Shown piece by piece: positions 27,912 to 37,461 of a stretch of DNA of 64,000 nt. The stretch comes from an uncultured Alphaproteobacteria bacterium (GTDB lineage: Bacteria; Pseudomonadota; Alphaproteobacteria; Micropepsales; Micropepsaceae): assembly GCA_903897605.1 (NCBI GenBank), contig CAIUCH010000051.1:28998-92997 (forward strand), given 5' to 3'. The notes under the pieces were generated by a model, which saw only the letters and a list, made by a program, of their open reading frames with translations, was not told the DNA's origin and made no database searches. Every line of letters begins with the position of its first letter. Position 1 is the stretch's first letter. A program made the translations under genes and the position numbers.

Positions 27912-30428
27912 TTGATTGAAGGCGGAAACGTGCGGGCAAGGGCAGCCAAAAGGCCCGGAAACGGGCCCGTGATCCTGTGGTCCGCCCTTTGCTTGCTGGG
28001 ACTGACAACAAATCCTGCACTGGCCTTCAGTGAGGGCACCTCCATCCACAACAATTTCGGTAGCGCCGGAATGATCGACATGCCCAGTGCGCGCATGGCG
28101 CCTGATGGGGAGTTGTCGGTCGGCGCCAGTTTTTTTCAGAACACACAGCGCTACAATTTCGGATTTCAGGTTCTTCCCTGGCTCGAGACATCGTTCCGCT
28201 ACTCGGGCCTGGAACATTTCGATCCAACCTTTCCGGTATATTACGATCGCAGCTTTGCACTCAAGGCGCGATTGTGGGACGAGACTCGAATTTTTCCGGC
28301 GGTCGCAGTCGGCGTCGACGACATCATCGGCACGGGTCTCTATAGCGGTGAGTATCTCGTCGCCTCCAAGAAATTTGGGAGCTTTGATACCAGTCTGGGT
28401 ATCGGGTGGGGACGCCCGGGCTCGACCGATCTGTTCCGAAATCCCTTCTCCTTGATATCCCGGTCTTTCAACACGCGTCCGGGTCTGTCAGCGGCAGGCA
28501 ATACGGATTTCAACACCCTGTTTCACGGGCACAATGCGGGTTTATTTGGGGGCGTGGTCTGGCATACGCCGATCGAGAAACTGTCTTTGACCGCCGAATA
28601 CAGCAGCGATACCTATGCGTTGGAACAATCGCGCGGCGCCTTCGCGCCTCGCAACCAGATGAATTATGGCGCGTCCTACCAAGTCACCGACAGCATCACG
28701 GTCGGGCTCGATTGGCTTTATGGACGGAGCATCGGGGGCAGCGTTTCGTTCCAGCTCAACCCCGTCAATCCGCAATATCCGGCCAAGGTGAGCACGCAGC
28801 CGATCCCCGTCGCCATACGCTCTCCCGAGCAACAGCAGCAGGCTCTGCAAACGATTCTACGCCAGCATAATGGGGCGCTCGCGGCCTCGCAGCGTGCCAG
28901 CCTGAACCGAACCGACTTCGTCGATGCGCTGTGGCATCAGAACAAAATCAGAAATGTGGAAATCAGCGGGCAGTCGCTGGTCCTGACAGCTTCGGGCGAT
29001 ACCGGGCCAACCTGCATCGCTGCGGCACAGTTGGCCCAATACTACGGCGGAAAAATCACCGTGGTGCTCGTGCGAAGCACCGATGGACGAGCGCCGACGC
29101 AATGTGTCACCGCATTCGCGGCATCGCCTGCCTACCAATATATTCCCTTCGCCAGCATTGTCGGCTTCTTTTCCAACACGGGAAACGAAACATCCGTCAG
29201 AACAATCGACGCCTCCCGGCCTGACCCCAATGCGGGAATACGCGCTATCCGGGCCGCCGCACGCAAGCAGAAAATCACCATCGAGGCTCTGTCTCTGACG
29301 GAAAGCACCGCAACCGTATATTACAACAACTTCCACTATTTCGCAGAAGCCGATGCGATTGATCGGCTGACGCGCATTCTGATGAGGGATACCTCGCCCG
29401 ACATCGAGCGCTTCCGGTTGATCGCGGTGTCCAATGGCGTGCCGCAACAGGAATTCGACATTCTGCGAGGCCCGGAAGAACGTAAATTCTCGCAAATTGG
29501 GACTTTGGATCTGTTCGGCGACACCTCGGCCGTGACCGCCACACCCCCACCAATGCAAAATCCCGTGCTGGCCGCTGCGGAAAGGAACAGCTATCCGCGA
29601 TTTTCCTGGGATGTTTTTCCACAGTTGCGACAGGAATTATTCGATCCCGATAATCCCTTTGCCATACAACTCGCCGCAGGGGCGGAAGCCAGCCTCGAAA
29701 TCGTGCCTGGCTTTTTGCTCAACGGAGAAGTCGAAACCAGTCTGTTCGATAACTTCAATCTCGACCGGCAATCCAACAGCACCTTGCCGCATGTGCGCAG
29801 CGATTTCTTGAAATACTTCGCACAAGGCAAGAGCGGTATCGGCGACTTGAAAGGCGAATATCATTTGAGGCTGGCGCCGAACGTGTTCGCGACTGCAAAG
29901 GCCGGATATCTGGAAAGCATGTTCGCCGGCGGCGGGGGCGAAGTCCTGTGGCGGCCAGAGGGCCAACGCTGGGCCTTGGGCGCCGACGGCTATGAAGTCT
30001 GGCAACGCAACTTCGACCGTCTGTTCGGCCTCCAAGGTTATCATGTCTTCACCGGCCATGTGTCGCTTTATTATGCGTCGCCCTGGTACGGCCTGAACTT
30101 TGCGGTCAGCGCGGGCCAATATCTTGCCGGCGACCGCGGCCTCACCTTCCAAATGACGCGCCGCTTCTCCACCGGTGTGGAAGTCGGCGCCTTTTTTACC
30201 AAGACAAATGTTTCCGCCGCACAGTTTGGCGAAGGCAGCTTCGACAAAGGCATCATCATCAGAATTCCGCTTGATTGGGCGCTGCCGATCGAAACGCAAG
30301 GACAATGGGGGATCGATCTTCGGCCTGTGCAGCGAGACGGCGGCCAGCGATTGCTGAGCGACGCTACCCTGTTCGACGAAACCCGCCGCTCCAGCGAAGC
30401 CGAATGGAGATCGGGACCGGGGCCGTGA
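27912..30428 (+). CDS. YjbH-family exopolysaccharide outer-membrane protein
   Basis: 838 residues with a TTG start at 27912; a GTG at 27930 behind GGCGGAA is a good alternative. Signal peptide around VILWSALCLLGLTTNPALA. The mature N-terminus (NNFGSAGMIDMPSARMAPDGELSVGASF) and the barrel strands that follow (YNFGFQVLPWLETSFRYSG) match YjbH (PF06082). The middle is a soluble region and the C-terminal 250 residues again look like barrel strands. YjbH proteins work with SLBB proteins in exopolysaccharide secretion. The divergent neighbour is such a protein. Confidence 0.87.
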   Translation: MIEGGNVRARAAKRPGNGPVILWSALCLLGLTTNPALAFSEGTSIHNNFGSAGMIDMPSARMAPDGELSVGASFFQNTQRYNFGFQVLPWLETSFRYSGLEHFDPTFPVYYDRSFALKARLWDETRIFPAVAVGVDDIIGTGLYSGEYLVASKKFGSFDTSLGIGWGRPGSTDLFRNPFSLISRSFNTRPGLSAAGNTDFNTLFHGHNAGLFGGVVWHTPIEKLSLTAEYSSDTYALEQSRGAFAPRNQMNYGASYQVTDSITVGLDWLYGRSIGGSVSFQLNPVNPQYPAKVSTQPIPVAIRSPEQQQQALQTILRQHNGALAASQRASLNRTDFVDALWHQNKIRNVEISGQSLVLTASGDTGPTCIAAAQLAQYYGGKITVVLVRSTDGRAPTQCVTAFAASPAYQYIPFASIVGFFSNTGNETSVRTIDASRPDPNAGIRAIRAAARKQKITIEALSLTESTATVYYNNFHYFAEADAIDRLTRILMRDTSPDIERFRLIAVSNGVPQQEFDILRGPEERKFSQIGTLDLFGDTSAVTATPPPMQNPVLAAAERNSYPRFSWDVFPQLRQELFDPDNPFAIQLAAGAEASLEIVPGFLLNGEVETSLFDNFNLDRQSNSTLPHVRSDFLKYFAQGKSGIGDLKGEYHLRLAPNVFATAKAGYLESMFAGGGGEVLWRPEGQRWALGADGYEVWQRNFDRLFGLQGYHVFTGHVSLYYASPWYGLNFAVSAGQYLAGDRGLTFQMTRRFSTGVEVGAFFTKTNVSAAQFGEGSFDKGIIIRIPLDWALPIETQGQWGIDLRPVQRDGGQRLLSDATLFDETRRSSEAEWRSGPGP

Positions 30429-30525
30429 CACGCTCGCGAAGCAAATAGACCCTGCCAAAAAGGCCCGCCGCTCATCAGCACCCCGGCGAACGCCAAGCGC
30501 GACATGGAATAACGCAATCGAATAT

Positions 30526-31668
30526 CTATTCCTTAGGCTTCGGCGCCCGCATCAAACCCCGTTCTTTCAATTCCAACAGAGATTGATCAAAGCCTGCGTC
30601 CGAAGCGCTGTTCCGCTCCGCCCAGGTCAGGAAATTCCTGAGACCGTCCGCAAAGGAATAGCGTGGCGCAAAGCCGGTTAATTCCGAGATACGCGATATA
30701 TCCGCGAAATTGTGGCGGATATCACCCAGGCGAAAAGCGCCCGTGACATCAATGGGAACATCGGCCTTAAAATGCTCGGCAATCGCGCGCGCCACATCCA
30801 GAACGCTAACCCGCGTGCCGGACCCGACATTTAGAGCCATGACGCCATGAACGTCCGCCGCGGCACAGGCTGTCGTCGCCGCAACGACATCATCAATATA
30901 GACGAAATCGCGACTCTCAAGGCCGTCTTCAAAAATATTCAACCCCCTTCCCTGCCTGACCAGATTGGAGAAAATCGCCAGTATGCCGGTGTAGGGATTC
31001 GTCAGGCTTTGCCCGGGGCCATAAACATTCTGATAGCGCAATGCGAAACCGTCAATGCCGAGCGCCCGGGCAAACATCAAGACCATCTGTTCTTGCATCT
31101 GCTTTGTAAGGCCATAAAACGAAGACGGCGCGAACGGAGCTTCCTCGCTCGTTGGCACAGGCGTGACTATTTGCCCGCATAGCGGACATTTTGGATCGAA
31201 GCGTCCTCCCTCCATATCCGCGAATGAGCGAGCGGCAGGAAAAACGTGATTATGAACGGGACACAGGTATTCCCCTTCCCCGTAAACCGCACGCGATGAT
31301 GCAACAATCAACTTATGCAATTTCTTCGGCTTTTCATTAACAATGGCGTCAAGTATGACGGCAGTACCGTGAGTGTTGATCTGACTATAGCGCTCAACTG
31401 CATACATGGATTGGCCGGTGCCGGTTTCCGCCGCCAAATGGATTAACACCTCGGCGTCCCTTAGCAGTCTCGCCACCAGATCACGATTGCAAACGTCGCC
31501 TCTTATACAAGTTACCGCGCAAGCGAGAGAATCGGAAAAATCGGCTCGCGAGCCATGGACCTGGGGGATGAGCGCATCGAGGATCGTGACGGAGGCGCCC
31601 TGGCCAGCCAGTTTTAATGCCAGCCGCGATCCTATAAAGCCTGCGCCGCCAGTAATAAGTAAACGCAT
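30526..31668 (-). CDS. NAD-dependent epimerase, dTDP-L-rhamnose 4-epimerase-like
   Basis: 380 residues. Extended SDR with ITGGAGFIGSRLA, HLAAETGTGQSMY, SSRAVYGEGEY and the Tyr-x3-Lys FYGLTK. Between the Ser and Tyr motifs lies an insert with CPVHNH and CPLCG, a cysteine/histidine set seen in the WbiB/dTDP-L-rhamnose 4-epimerase group and possibly metal-binding. That group interconverts dTDP-L-rhamnose and dTDP-6-deoxy-L-talose. In this window only rmlB-like and rmlD-like genes (51.8-53.6 kb) could supply a dTDP-6-deoxysugar, so the substrate is inferred. Twelve bases downstream of the next gene's stop, same strand. Confidence 0.75.
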   Translation of the reverse strand: MRLLITGGAGFIGSRLALKLAGQGASVTILDALIPQVHGSRADFSDSLACAVTCIRGDVCNRDLVARLLRDAEVLIHLAAETGTGQSMYAVERYSQINTHGTAVILDAIVNEKPKKLHKLIVASSRAVYGEGEYLCPVHNHVFPAARSFADMEGGRFDPKCPLCGQIVTPVPTSEEAPFAPSSFYGLTKQMQEQMVLMFARALGIDGFALRYQNVYGPGQSLTNPYTGILAIFSNLVRQGRGLNIFEDGLESRDFVYIDDVVAATTACAAADVHGVMALNVGSGTRVSVLDVARAIAEHFKADVPIDVTGAFRLGDIRHNFADISRISELTGFAPRYSFADGLRNFLTWAERNSASDAGFDQSLLELKERGLMRAPKPKE

Positions 31669-31680
31669 GTTTTCTGCCCG

Positions 31681-32694
31681 TCAGCTGGTTGGCAACACTT
31701 CGTCCAACCAACCCTCCAAACTGTATCGATACAGAATTTTTGGCGGGACCGGCTGATATACGGTAGTAAAAAACTCTGCGGGGATACGCGGTGAATTTCG
31801 ATCAATGATGGCGATATTGCCTGGAACAAAGAAATCCGAATTTACGACTTCAGCATTGGTTGTTATCAACTTACGCTCCGCGCCAAGCGTCTCGAGAGTG
31901 CGCATCGTATAGCCGCACTGCACGGGCCTTTCGATATCCACCACTATGCGTGACCGCGCTACGAGCGCCACAACCTCCGAACGGCTTTTCGCCTTGTAGA
32001 TAAAATCGCATTTGTCGGCCCAAAGCAAAGAAGGATTTCGTGCGGCATGGACCGCGAACAGCCAAAAGGCGGGAAAATACAGAAATTTGGCCACATGGAT
32101 GCCAATTGGCAGCGCACGCGAAATTCGCTGCAGAACCCGAAAGCGGTCACCATGCATAGTGCCCAAGAATAGGACATCGATATCTCGGTCAACGTCTGGT
32201 AGTTTGGTGAAAGCCTCCACGAAAAAGAGCGGGCGATAAGCCAAACGCGTATCCTGCTCGACGTCTTTGGGATCGAAGCTCCATGCGCGATCGAAAAATT
32301 GTACCTTCTCCCAGCTGTCGGCGGGCATATTGCGATAGCTATCCCAGAAGTACAGGCTAAAGCGAGCGCCCGGAAAGGCCTTGCGCATTCGGCGTAATAT
32401 GTTGGGTGATAGGCCTTCGGCCTTCACCACCAATACATCTCGGATAGGTTGGCCACGCATCAATTCAATTATATCTTTGAAATAATTTTCGGTGCTCACC
32501 CGAACGAGCCATGGCGCCAAGCGAAGAGTTGCTTTATTCAAGCTGTCCGTCGCGGGGCGGTCATCAAAAAGTGCAACGCAGAGCCCACGCGCTTCGATAC
32601 GCCGTTTGATTTCCTCTGCGTAGCCGAAAAAATCTCCGCAAAAGAGCAAAACGTCGAATTTGGCAGACGTAGTTGTCATTCCGAGAGCCCGCAT
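31681..32694 (-). CDS. Probable glycosyltransferase (GT-B, CgeB-like)
   Basis: 337 residues from the ATG at 32694 (AAGGA just upstream); the next ATG at 32679 is also possible, and a longer frame to 32778 has no support. KFDVLLFCGDFFGYAEEI, YFWDSYRNMP and FDPKDVEQDTRLAYRPLF form an N-terminal Rossmann half. RDIDVLFLGTMHGDRFRVLQRI begins the second half, and VDIERPVQCGYTMRTLETLGAERKLITTN is the nucleotide-sugar binding region. This arrangement is common in LPS/capsule glycosyltransferases of the CgeB/Glyco_trans_1_2 type. Donor and acceptor unknown. Confidence 0.68.
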   Translation of the reverse strand: MRALGMTTTSAKFDVLLFCGDFFGYAEEIKRRIEARGLCVALFDDRPATDSLNKATLRLAPWLVRVSTENYFKDIIELMRGQPIRDVLVVKAEGLSPNILRRMRKAFPGARFSLYFWDSYRNMPADSWEKVQFFDRAWSFDPKDVEQDTRLAYRPLFFVEAFTKLPDVDRDIDVLFLGTMHGDRFRVLQRISRALPIGIHVAKFLYFPAFWLFAVHAARNPSLLWADKCDFIYKAKSRSEVVALVARSRIVVDIERPVQCGYTMRTLETLGAERKLITTNAEVVNSDFFVPGNIAIIDRNSPRIPAEFFTTVYQPVPPKILYRYSLEGWLDEVLPTS

Positions 32695-33067
32695 TAGTCC
32701 TTCAAAGCAACCAGCGCTGTGGAGTGTCGCGATTATTCCAGGCGAACGCAAAATAACAAGCGGTCCGCTCGCTGCCACCGAGTCACAAACCTTCTAACCA
32801 TGATCGTGAAGTCTCAGACACCACAATGATAGTTCAATTCGACATCTAAAAGTCGATCTACCGCGATCCATTTCTAAGGCCGTTCGCCACAAATCACGCG
32901 CACGCTGTTACGGAATAGGCCGCGCGTCGCTTTGGCGATATCATTGCCGTTCGCTGCCTGCGTGGTCAATTTTCGGCAAAGGCAGCGTATGGCGCTTATT
33001 ACGTTGCGATACAGCGTTAAATGCTGAGGGTCCTGGGAGCCAAGTTCATGGGCGAATTCGCGACCCG
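32695..33067. other. Intergenic region with no recognised gene
   Basis: 373 bases between two leftward genes. The minus strand has an open stretch of about 58 codons (near 33050 back to 32877) without a start codon or recognisable product; it could be a remnant. The promoter of the glycosyltransferase-epimerase pair should lie in its left part. A hairpin at the right edge is listed separately. Confidence 0.4.
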
Positions 33068-33078
33068 TCAGGTCGCGA
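33058..33078 (-). terminator. Hairpin over the stop codon of the perosamine synthase gene
   Basis: Perfect 8-base-pair stem (33058-33065 with 33071-33078, TCGCGACC and its complement) with a five-base loop, covering the stop codon at 33068. No T-run follows on the minus strand, so it is not a standard intrinsic terminator. It may slow transcription or protect the 3' end. Confidence 0.35.
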
Positions 33079-34177
33079 CAGCAAACAACTGCGCGTTCAC
33101 GACCTTTCCAATCCTAGCAACGTCCTGTTGGGTCAAGCCGACATAAGTCGGCAAATTAACACCGATCATGGATTTGCGAGCGGCGACCGGATTCTTTTCC
33201 GAATCATAGACGCCCATGGCAGAAACCGGATAAAAATAGGGCCGGCTTTCGATTCCTTCTGCCTCCAATGCGAGCATGAATCGTTCGCGCGACGCCGTAT
33301 TGAATCGATCATCCTCCAGACAGACCATCCAGTGTACGCTTTCGGCCCAGTCGGCCTTCCGGTTAAGGCGCACTGAATTCGAGGTTGCTATATTTTCGGT
33401 ATACCAACCCATGATCTCCCGCCGCCTGGCAATAAACTGCTCAATCTGCTCGAACTGAGCCAATCCTAAAGCCGCCTGAATATTGGTCATGCGATAATTG
33501 AATCCGCGCTCGCCATGCCAATAGCGGCGCTTGAGATCCATAGCTTGATCACGCAAACTCCGCGCCCGCTGATTGAACCCGGAATCGTTCGTCGTGAGCA
33601 TCCCGCCTTCGCCAGTGGTGATGATTTTATTTCCATAGAAGCTGAAAACGCCGCAGTCGCCAAGGCCGCCTACGCGACACCCCTTATAGGTCGCCCCATG
33701 CGCCTCCGCAGCGTCCTCTACGACCCAAAGACCATATTCTTTAGCCGTGGCCCGAATCGGGTCCATGTCGGCCGGATGGCCATATATATGGACGGGAACA
33801 ATCGCCTTTGTGCGTGGCGTAATTGCGCGACGCACGGCCGCCACATCCATTGTCAGCGTGTTGGGTTCTATATCCACGATCACGGGCGTTGCACCGGTAT
33901 AGGCCACGGCATTGGCTGTCGCGATAAAAGTCAAATCCGGAACAATGACTTCATCACCCGGCCCAATATCGAATGCGGCGATCGCCAGATGCAAGCCGGT
34001 CGTTCCATTGCTTACCGCAATGGCGAAACGTGTGCCGCAATATTTTGCAAACGCCTGTTCCAGCGCGTCAATATAAGGGCCTCGTGATGACACCCAGCCG
34101 CTACGCAGCGCTTCCAGAACATATTCTTCTTCCTTCCCGGAAAAGCTCGGGCGAGAGACAGGCAAATAGCTATTCAT
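33068..34177 (-). CDS. per: GDP-perosamine synthase-like aminotransferase
   Basis: 369 residues of the DegT/DnrJ/EryC1/StrS family. The PLP lysine is residue 184 in FSFYGNKIITTGEGGM, the form typical of GDP-perosamine synthase (Per/RfbE). The N-terminus (LPVSRPSFSGKEEEYVLEAL, SGWVSSRGPYI) and EDAAEAHGATYKG also fit. Per aminates C4 of GDP-4-keto-6-deoxy-mannose, using glutamate. The gmd gene at 39.9 kb makes exactly this substrate, and manC supplies GDP-mannose. No dedicated perosamine N-acyltransferase is evident unless the later acetyltransferase serves. Confidence 0.87.
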   Translation of the reverse strand: MNSYLPVSRPSFSGKEEEYVLEALRSGWVSSRGPYIDALEQAFAKYCGTRFAIAVSNGTTGLHLAIAAFDIGPGDEVIVPDLTFIATANAVAYTGATPVIVDIEPNTLTMDVAAVRRAITPRTKAIVPVHIYGHPADMDPIRATAKEYGLWVVEDAAEAHGATYKGCRVGGLGDCGVFSFYGNKIITTGEGGMLTTNDSGFNQRARSLRDQAMDLKRRYWHGERGFNYRMTNIQAALGLAQFEQIEQFIARRREIMGWYTENIATSNSVRLNRKADWAESVHWMVCLEDDRFNTASRERFMLALEAEGIESRPYFYPVSAMGVYDSEKNPVAARKSMIGVNLPTYVGLTQQDVARIGKVVNAQLFAVAT

Positions 34178-34420
34178 GCGACCTCGGTATTCGGACGTTG
34201 AGCCAAAATGTCCGATTACGCACTTTCATAGCAAGCCCGCATCACAGACATTCAGGCCTGGATTGGCGATTTCTGCCAATCACAAGACATACCAGTTTAA
34301 AACAATCGCTTGAAAACATGAATGAAATCCAATAATTGCGCAAGGCGTTGTTTGGACAGAAAAAACTGTCCGACCTCCGAAACGAACTGAAACCGGTAAA
34401 ATGTTGCTGACAGGCCCACC

Positions 34421-35284
34421 ATGAACGATGCAGAAAATGGAAACTCAACATTCGTGGTCAAAAAGCGCGGGGGCAAATCGCCGCTCAAGAATCTTGCCCG
34501 TACTTTGTCATTCCTAAAGCCGTTACTAGAGCTTTTTTTTTCCATCGAGTCGCGAATTGCAGAGTCATGGGTGTCGGGAGCATTCCATCGACTTTATCTC
34601 GTGCAATGGGGAATGCAGCCATCTCCCGAATTTTTTATGCACAAAATCGATTTATACTGGCAGTGGCGGACGAAGCGCTATGCCCATTGGGTTGAACGTG
34701 GCGTGTATTCCTTGCTGGCCATCAAGCCGGGTGCGCGCGTACTCGAACTGGGCTGTGGCGACGGCTTCAACGCATATTTCTTTTATAGCTGCAAGGCGTC
34801 TAAAATTGTCGCGCAAGATTTCGACGTTGTGCCGTTGAACTACGCCAAGCGTGTGCACAGTGCCTCCAATATTGAATACTGCCTGGGCGACATGCGGACA
34901 CAAATGCCGGAAGGTGACTTCGACAATGTGGTCTGGGACGCGGTCTTCATGTATATCACCGAAGAGGAAGGCCACGCATGCATGCGACAAATCAAGAAAC
35001 GGCTCAGCGCTTCTCAAGGCACCCTGTCGGGCCATACGCCCCTGGCTGAGTATCATGACGAACGCTGGAAAAGTCCCAAGCAGGTTAACGAGTGCCGGTC
35101 CAGGGAAGACCTGAGCAAGCTCCTCAAGCCCCATTTCGAGAATATAACCATCTTCGAGACAGATTATTCGGATCGCCGAAACCTCTATTTTTGGGCTTCC
35201 GATGGTGTCTTGCCTTTCGCCGACGGCTGGGAAAGCCAAATCGTCAGCCGTTCTGCGGCAACGGGCTCATCCGGACCCGCCTGA
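34421..35284 (+). CDS. Class I SAM-dependent methyltransferase
   Basis: 287 residues. Motif I is VLELGCGDGFNAYF (near residue 107), followed by KIVAQDFDVVPLNYAKRV (acidic residue of motif II) and YCLGDMRTQMPEGDFDNVVWDAVFMYI (motifs post-I to III). An N-terminal basic extension of about 70 residues precedes the domain. The acceptor, probably a sugar hydroxyl or amine of the polysaccharide, cannot be told. Rightward, while both neighbours on its left run leftward. Confidence 0.78.
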   Translation: MNDAENGNSTFVVKKRGGKSPLKNLARTLSFLKPLLELFFSIESRIAESWVSGAFHRLYLVQWGMQPSPEFFMHKIDLYWQWRTKRYAHWVERGVYSLLAIKPGARVLELGCGDGFNAYFFYSCKASKIVAQDFDVVPLNYAKRVHSASNIEYCLGDMRTQMPEGDFDNVVWDAVFMYITEEEGHACMRQIKKRLSASQGTLSGHTPLAEYHDERWKSPKQVNECRSREDLSKLLKPHFENITIFETDYSDRRNLYFWASDGVLPFADGWESQIVSRSAATGSSGPA

Positions 35285-35386
35285 ACTCAGCCTGACTTTT
35301 GAGCGCAGGTGGGTTACTTAGTGTTGACGCGCCGAGCCAATTCGGGGCGAGTCTTCGTTTGAGATCCCCGAAAACACAGAACCGCA

Positions 35387-36697
35387 ATGAGCTTGGCAGA
35401 GCAAAATCCGCCCTTAGGCAAAATCTGCACTTTAAAGCACACACCCCGCGCCATCATATTCTTCTTCGATGGCTGGTTGAGCGTTTCGTCAAGCGTGCTG
35501 GGCGCCATACGAGAGTTGCAGAACCGCGGTTATATCGTCGAAGTGTTCATTACGCGGCCGATCATAGACATCCTTCCCGCAGTGTTGCCCGAAAGTGTAA
35601 TTGTTCATGAGCACGTCCCACGCACACGGGCGATAATGGCACCTGCCTTGGAATGGCTGCGCCGCCGCAGGATGAAGAGGCTCAGCCAAGTCAGCTCCAC
35701 CGACAATGTGCGTCGAGGAAACATGCGGCTGCGCGCAATCGCCAAGGGCATTCGCGAATTCCTCGAAGTTCCGCAGTTCGCGCTGTTTTGCTGGCGCCGG
35801 GTCCGTATCCCCGACCTGGCCATCGCCGTCGACATGAACAGCTTGGCGGCGATGGACTTCGTCCTGCCACGAACAGTGCCCTTCCTGTACTGGGGGCTTG
35901 AGGTGACGATGCTCGGGGAGGTGCGGGACCCATTCACTCGCTGGATGAAGCTTCACGAATTAAAACGGCTTAACGAGGCACGAGCCGTTATCAACCAAGG
36001 ACCTGTGCGCCGCGCGCTTCTTGAGCAGGATCTGGGCATGCCGATAGCGCGCTATGTTGAGGTGCCAAATGCCCCTTCGCAGCCGATGCCGGAAGACTTG
36101 GCGGACAATTTCTTCACCAGCCGCCTGCCAATTCCGCCAGATTCTTGGATCGTACTGCATTCGGGCTTCATCAGTACATCGCTTCTGAGCCTGGAGATCG
36201 CTGGGACCGTTGCAACTTGGCCCAAGGACTTTGTGCTTGTCTATCATGAACGACAGCTGCGAGATCCGAGGGAACCCTATATTCAAGCGGTGCGCGATGC
36301 GGGCGGGGAGCGCACATTCTTTTCACTAAATCCTGTTCCTATCGCTGACGTAGATCGCGTTTATGCCGGAGCCGACATTGGGCTCGTTTGCTACGAAACG
36401 GCGGAACTCAACAAGACCTTGGCTTGGGCATCGTCGGGAAAGCTGCCATATTACCTGCGGCATGGAATGCCAATCATCATTGTGACCCCGGAATGTCCAT
36501 CACTCATCAGCGACTGGCAATGTGGTGTCTGGGTGGTCGACGTAAGCCAGCTGAGCAAGGCGCTCGCTACAATTGCTTCGGACTACGCGGGCTACTCTCA
36601 ACGGGCACGAAAAGCCTATAAAGCCATTTATGATTTTAGTGCCGCATTCGAGCGTCTTGAGGCCGCAATCTGCAGTGAAGCGGAGCGAGAATTCTAG
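35387..36697 (+). CDS. Probable glycosyltransferase (GT-B fold)
   Basis: 436 residues. IIFFFDGWLSVSSSVLGAIRELQNRGYIVEVF is a typical GT-B N-terminal beta-alpha-beta. WGLEVTMLGE and EARAVINQGPVRRALLEQDLG belong to the linker region. SWIVLHSGFISTS, LVYHERQ, and the acidic end with LAWASSGKLPYYLRHGMPIIIVTPECP form the donor-binding C-terminal half. Specificity unknown. Its TAG stop lies within a CTAG palindrome that also holds the stop codon of the convergent methyltransferase. Confidence 0.72.
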   Translation: MSLAEQNPPLGKICTLKHTPRAIIFFFDGWLSVSSSVLGAIRELQNRGYIVEVFITRPIIDILPAVLPESVIVHEHVPRTRAIMAPALEWLRRRRMKRLSQVSSTDNVRRGNMRLRAIAKGIREFLEVPQFALFCWRRVRIPDLAIAVDMNSLAAMDFVLPRTVPFLYWGLEVTMLGEVRDPFTRWMKLHELKRLNEARAVINQGPVRRALLEQDLGMPIARYVEVPNAPSQPMPEDLADNFFTSRLPIPPDSWIVLHSGFISTSLLSLEIAGTVATWPKDFVLVYHERQLRDPREPYIQAVRDAGGERTFFSLNPVPIADVDRVYAGADIGLVCYETAELNKTLAWASSGKLPYYLRHGMPIIIVTPECPSLISDWQCGVWVVDVSQLSKALATIASDYAGYSQRARKAYKAIYDFSAAFERLEAAICSEAEREF

Positions 36698-37449
36698 ATC
36701 GGCTTACGGGCAGCCCAAACCACGCTTCGACGCTTGCCTTCGGGGCCCTTGACAAGTGCAAAGCCGAGCCCGCTGTGACCAAAGTGAACATCCAGGTCGG
36801 GGCCGAAATGCCAAAACGCGAGGATGCCCCGCGGATCCAGGGGATCGGAATGATACTCAGGTGTCTCTATATGCATTATCCCATTATTTTCAATCATTGC
36901 CCGCCGCACCGTGCGTGCCTCGTACGGAACAGTGAACACGTGTGTTCCACCCGGACGAAGAACACGAAAGGTCTCACGAAATGCCGCTGCTACGTCGGGT
37001 ACATGTTCGAGGACATCGCTGGAAACTATGATATCCAGACTAGCATCCGGCAAGGTCAAGCGCGTAATGTCCTCCATCACTGAACCATCCTCCTCGCGCA
37101 CTGTGCCCGGCTTGTGGCCGGGACGGAAATAGCTCCGGATGTAGGTGCGGCCCCTGGATAAGAATCGGCGCAGGCAGGAATTGGGATCCATTTCCAGAAT
37201 ATCGAGTGATTCAGGATTGAAATTTTCGCGCAGATACTCGGCTTGCAGTTCGTACCTCAAGTTCGCGGTGCAGCGCAGGCATATACGCGTTTCCTCGTCC
37301 GTGCCGAACGTCAGGAATAAGGTAATTCTTTCGCAGCAACGACAGCGGCGTATCTGCCAACCGGTCAAGATGCGACCCAGATTGGGCAACACCCGCTTGC
37401 GGATCCGCCGAGTCATGCCCGCGCGAAAATACCGTGAAACGATGTTCAC
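36694..37449 (-). CDS. SAM-dependent methyltransferase with N-terminal cysteine pairs
   Basis: 251 residues, GTG start. Residues 36-80 contain CRCCERITLF and ICLRCTAN, two cysteine pairs that may hold zinc. The methyltransferase domain has LDILEMDPNS, then EDITRLTLPDASLDIIVSSDVLEHVPDVAAAFRETFRVLRPGG, the Methyltransf_11 pattern. The glycine-rich motif I is degenerate or shifted, since the segment before DILEMD lacks a clear GxGxG. Probably modifies a cell-surface sugar. It overlaps the convergent glycosyltransferase by 4 bases and lies just downstream of the FkbM-like gene on the same strand. Confidence 0.72.
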   Translation of the reverse strand: MNIVSRYFRAGMTRRIRKRVLPNLGRILTGWQIRRCRCCERITLFLTFGTDEETRICLRCTANLRYELQAEYLRENFNPESLDILEMDPNSCLRRFLSRGRTYIRSYFRPGHKPGTVREEDGSVMEDITRLTLPDASLDIIVSSDVLEHVPDVAAAFRETFRVLRPGGTHVFTVPYEARTVRRAMIENNGIMHIETPEYHSDPLDPRGILAFWHFGPDLDVHFGHSGLGFALVKGPEGKRRSVVWAARKPI

Positions 37450-37461
37450 CGGATCCCTCGC

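Noticed and set aside
32877..33050. Open stretch on the minus strand between per and a glycosyltransferase
   Set aside because: No start codon and no recognisable protein; possibly a remnant, but unsupported as a gene.
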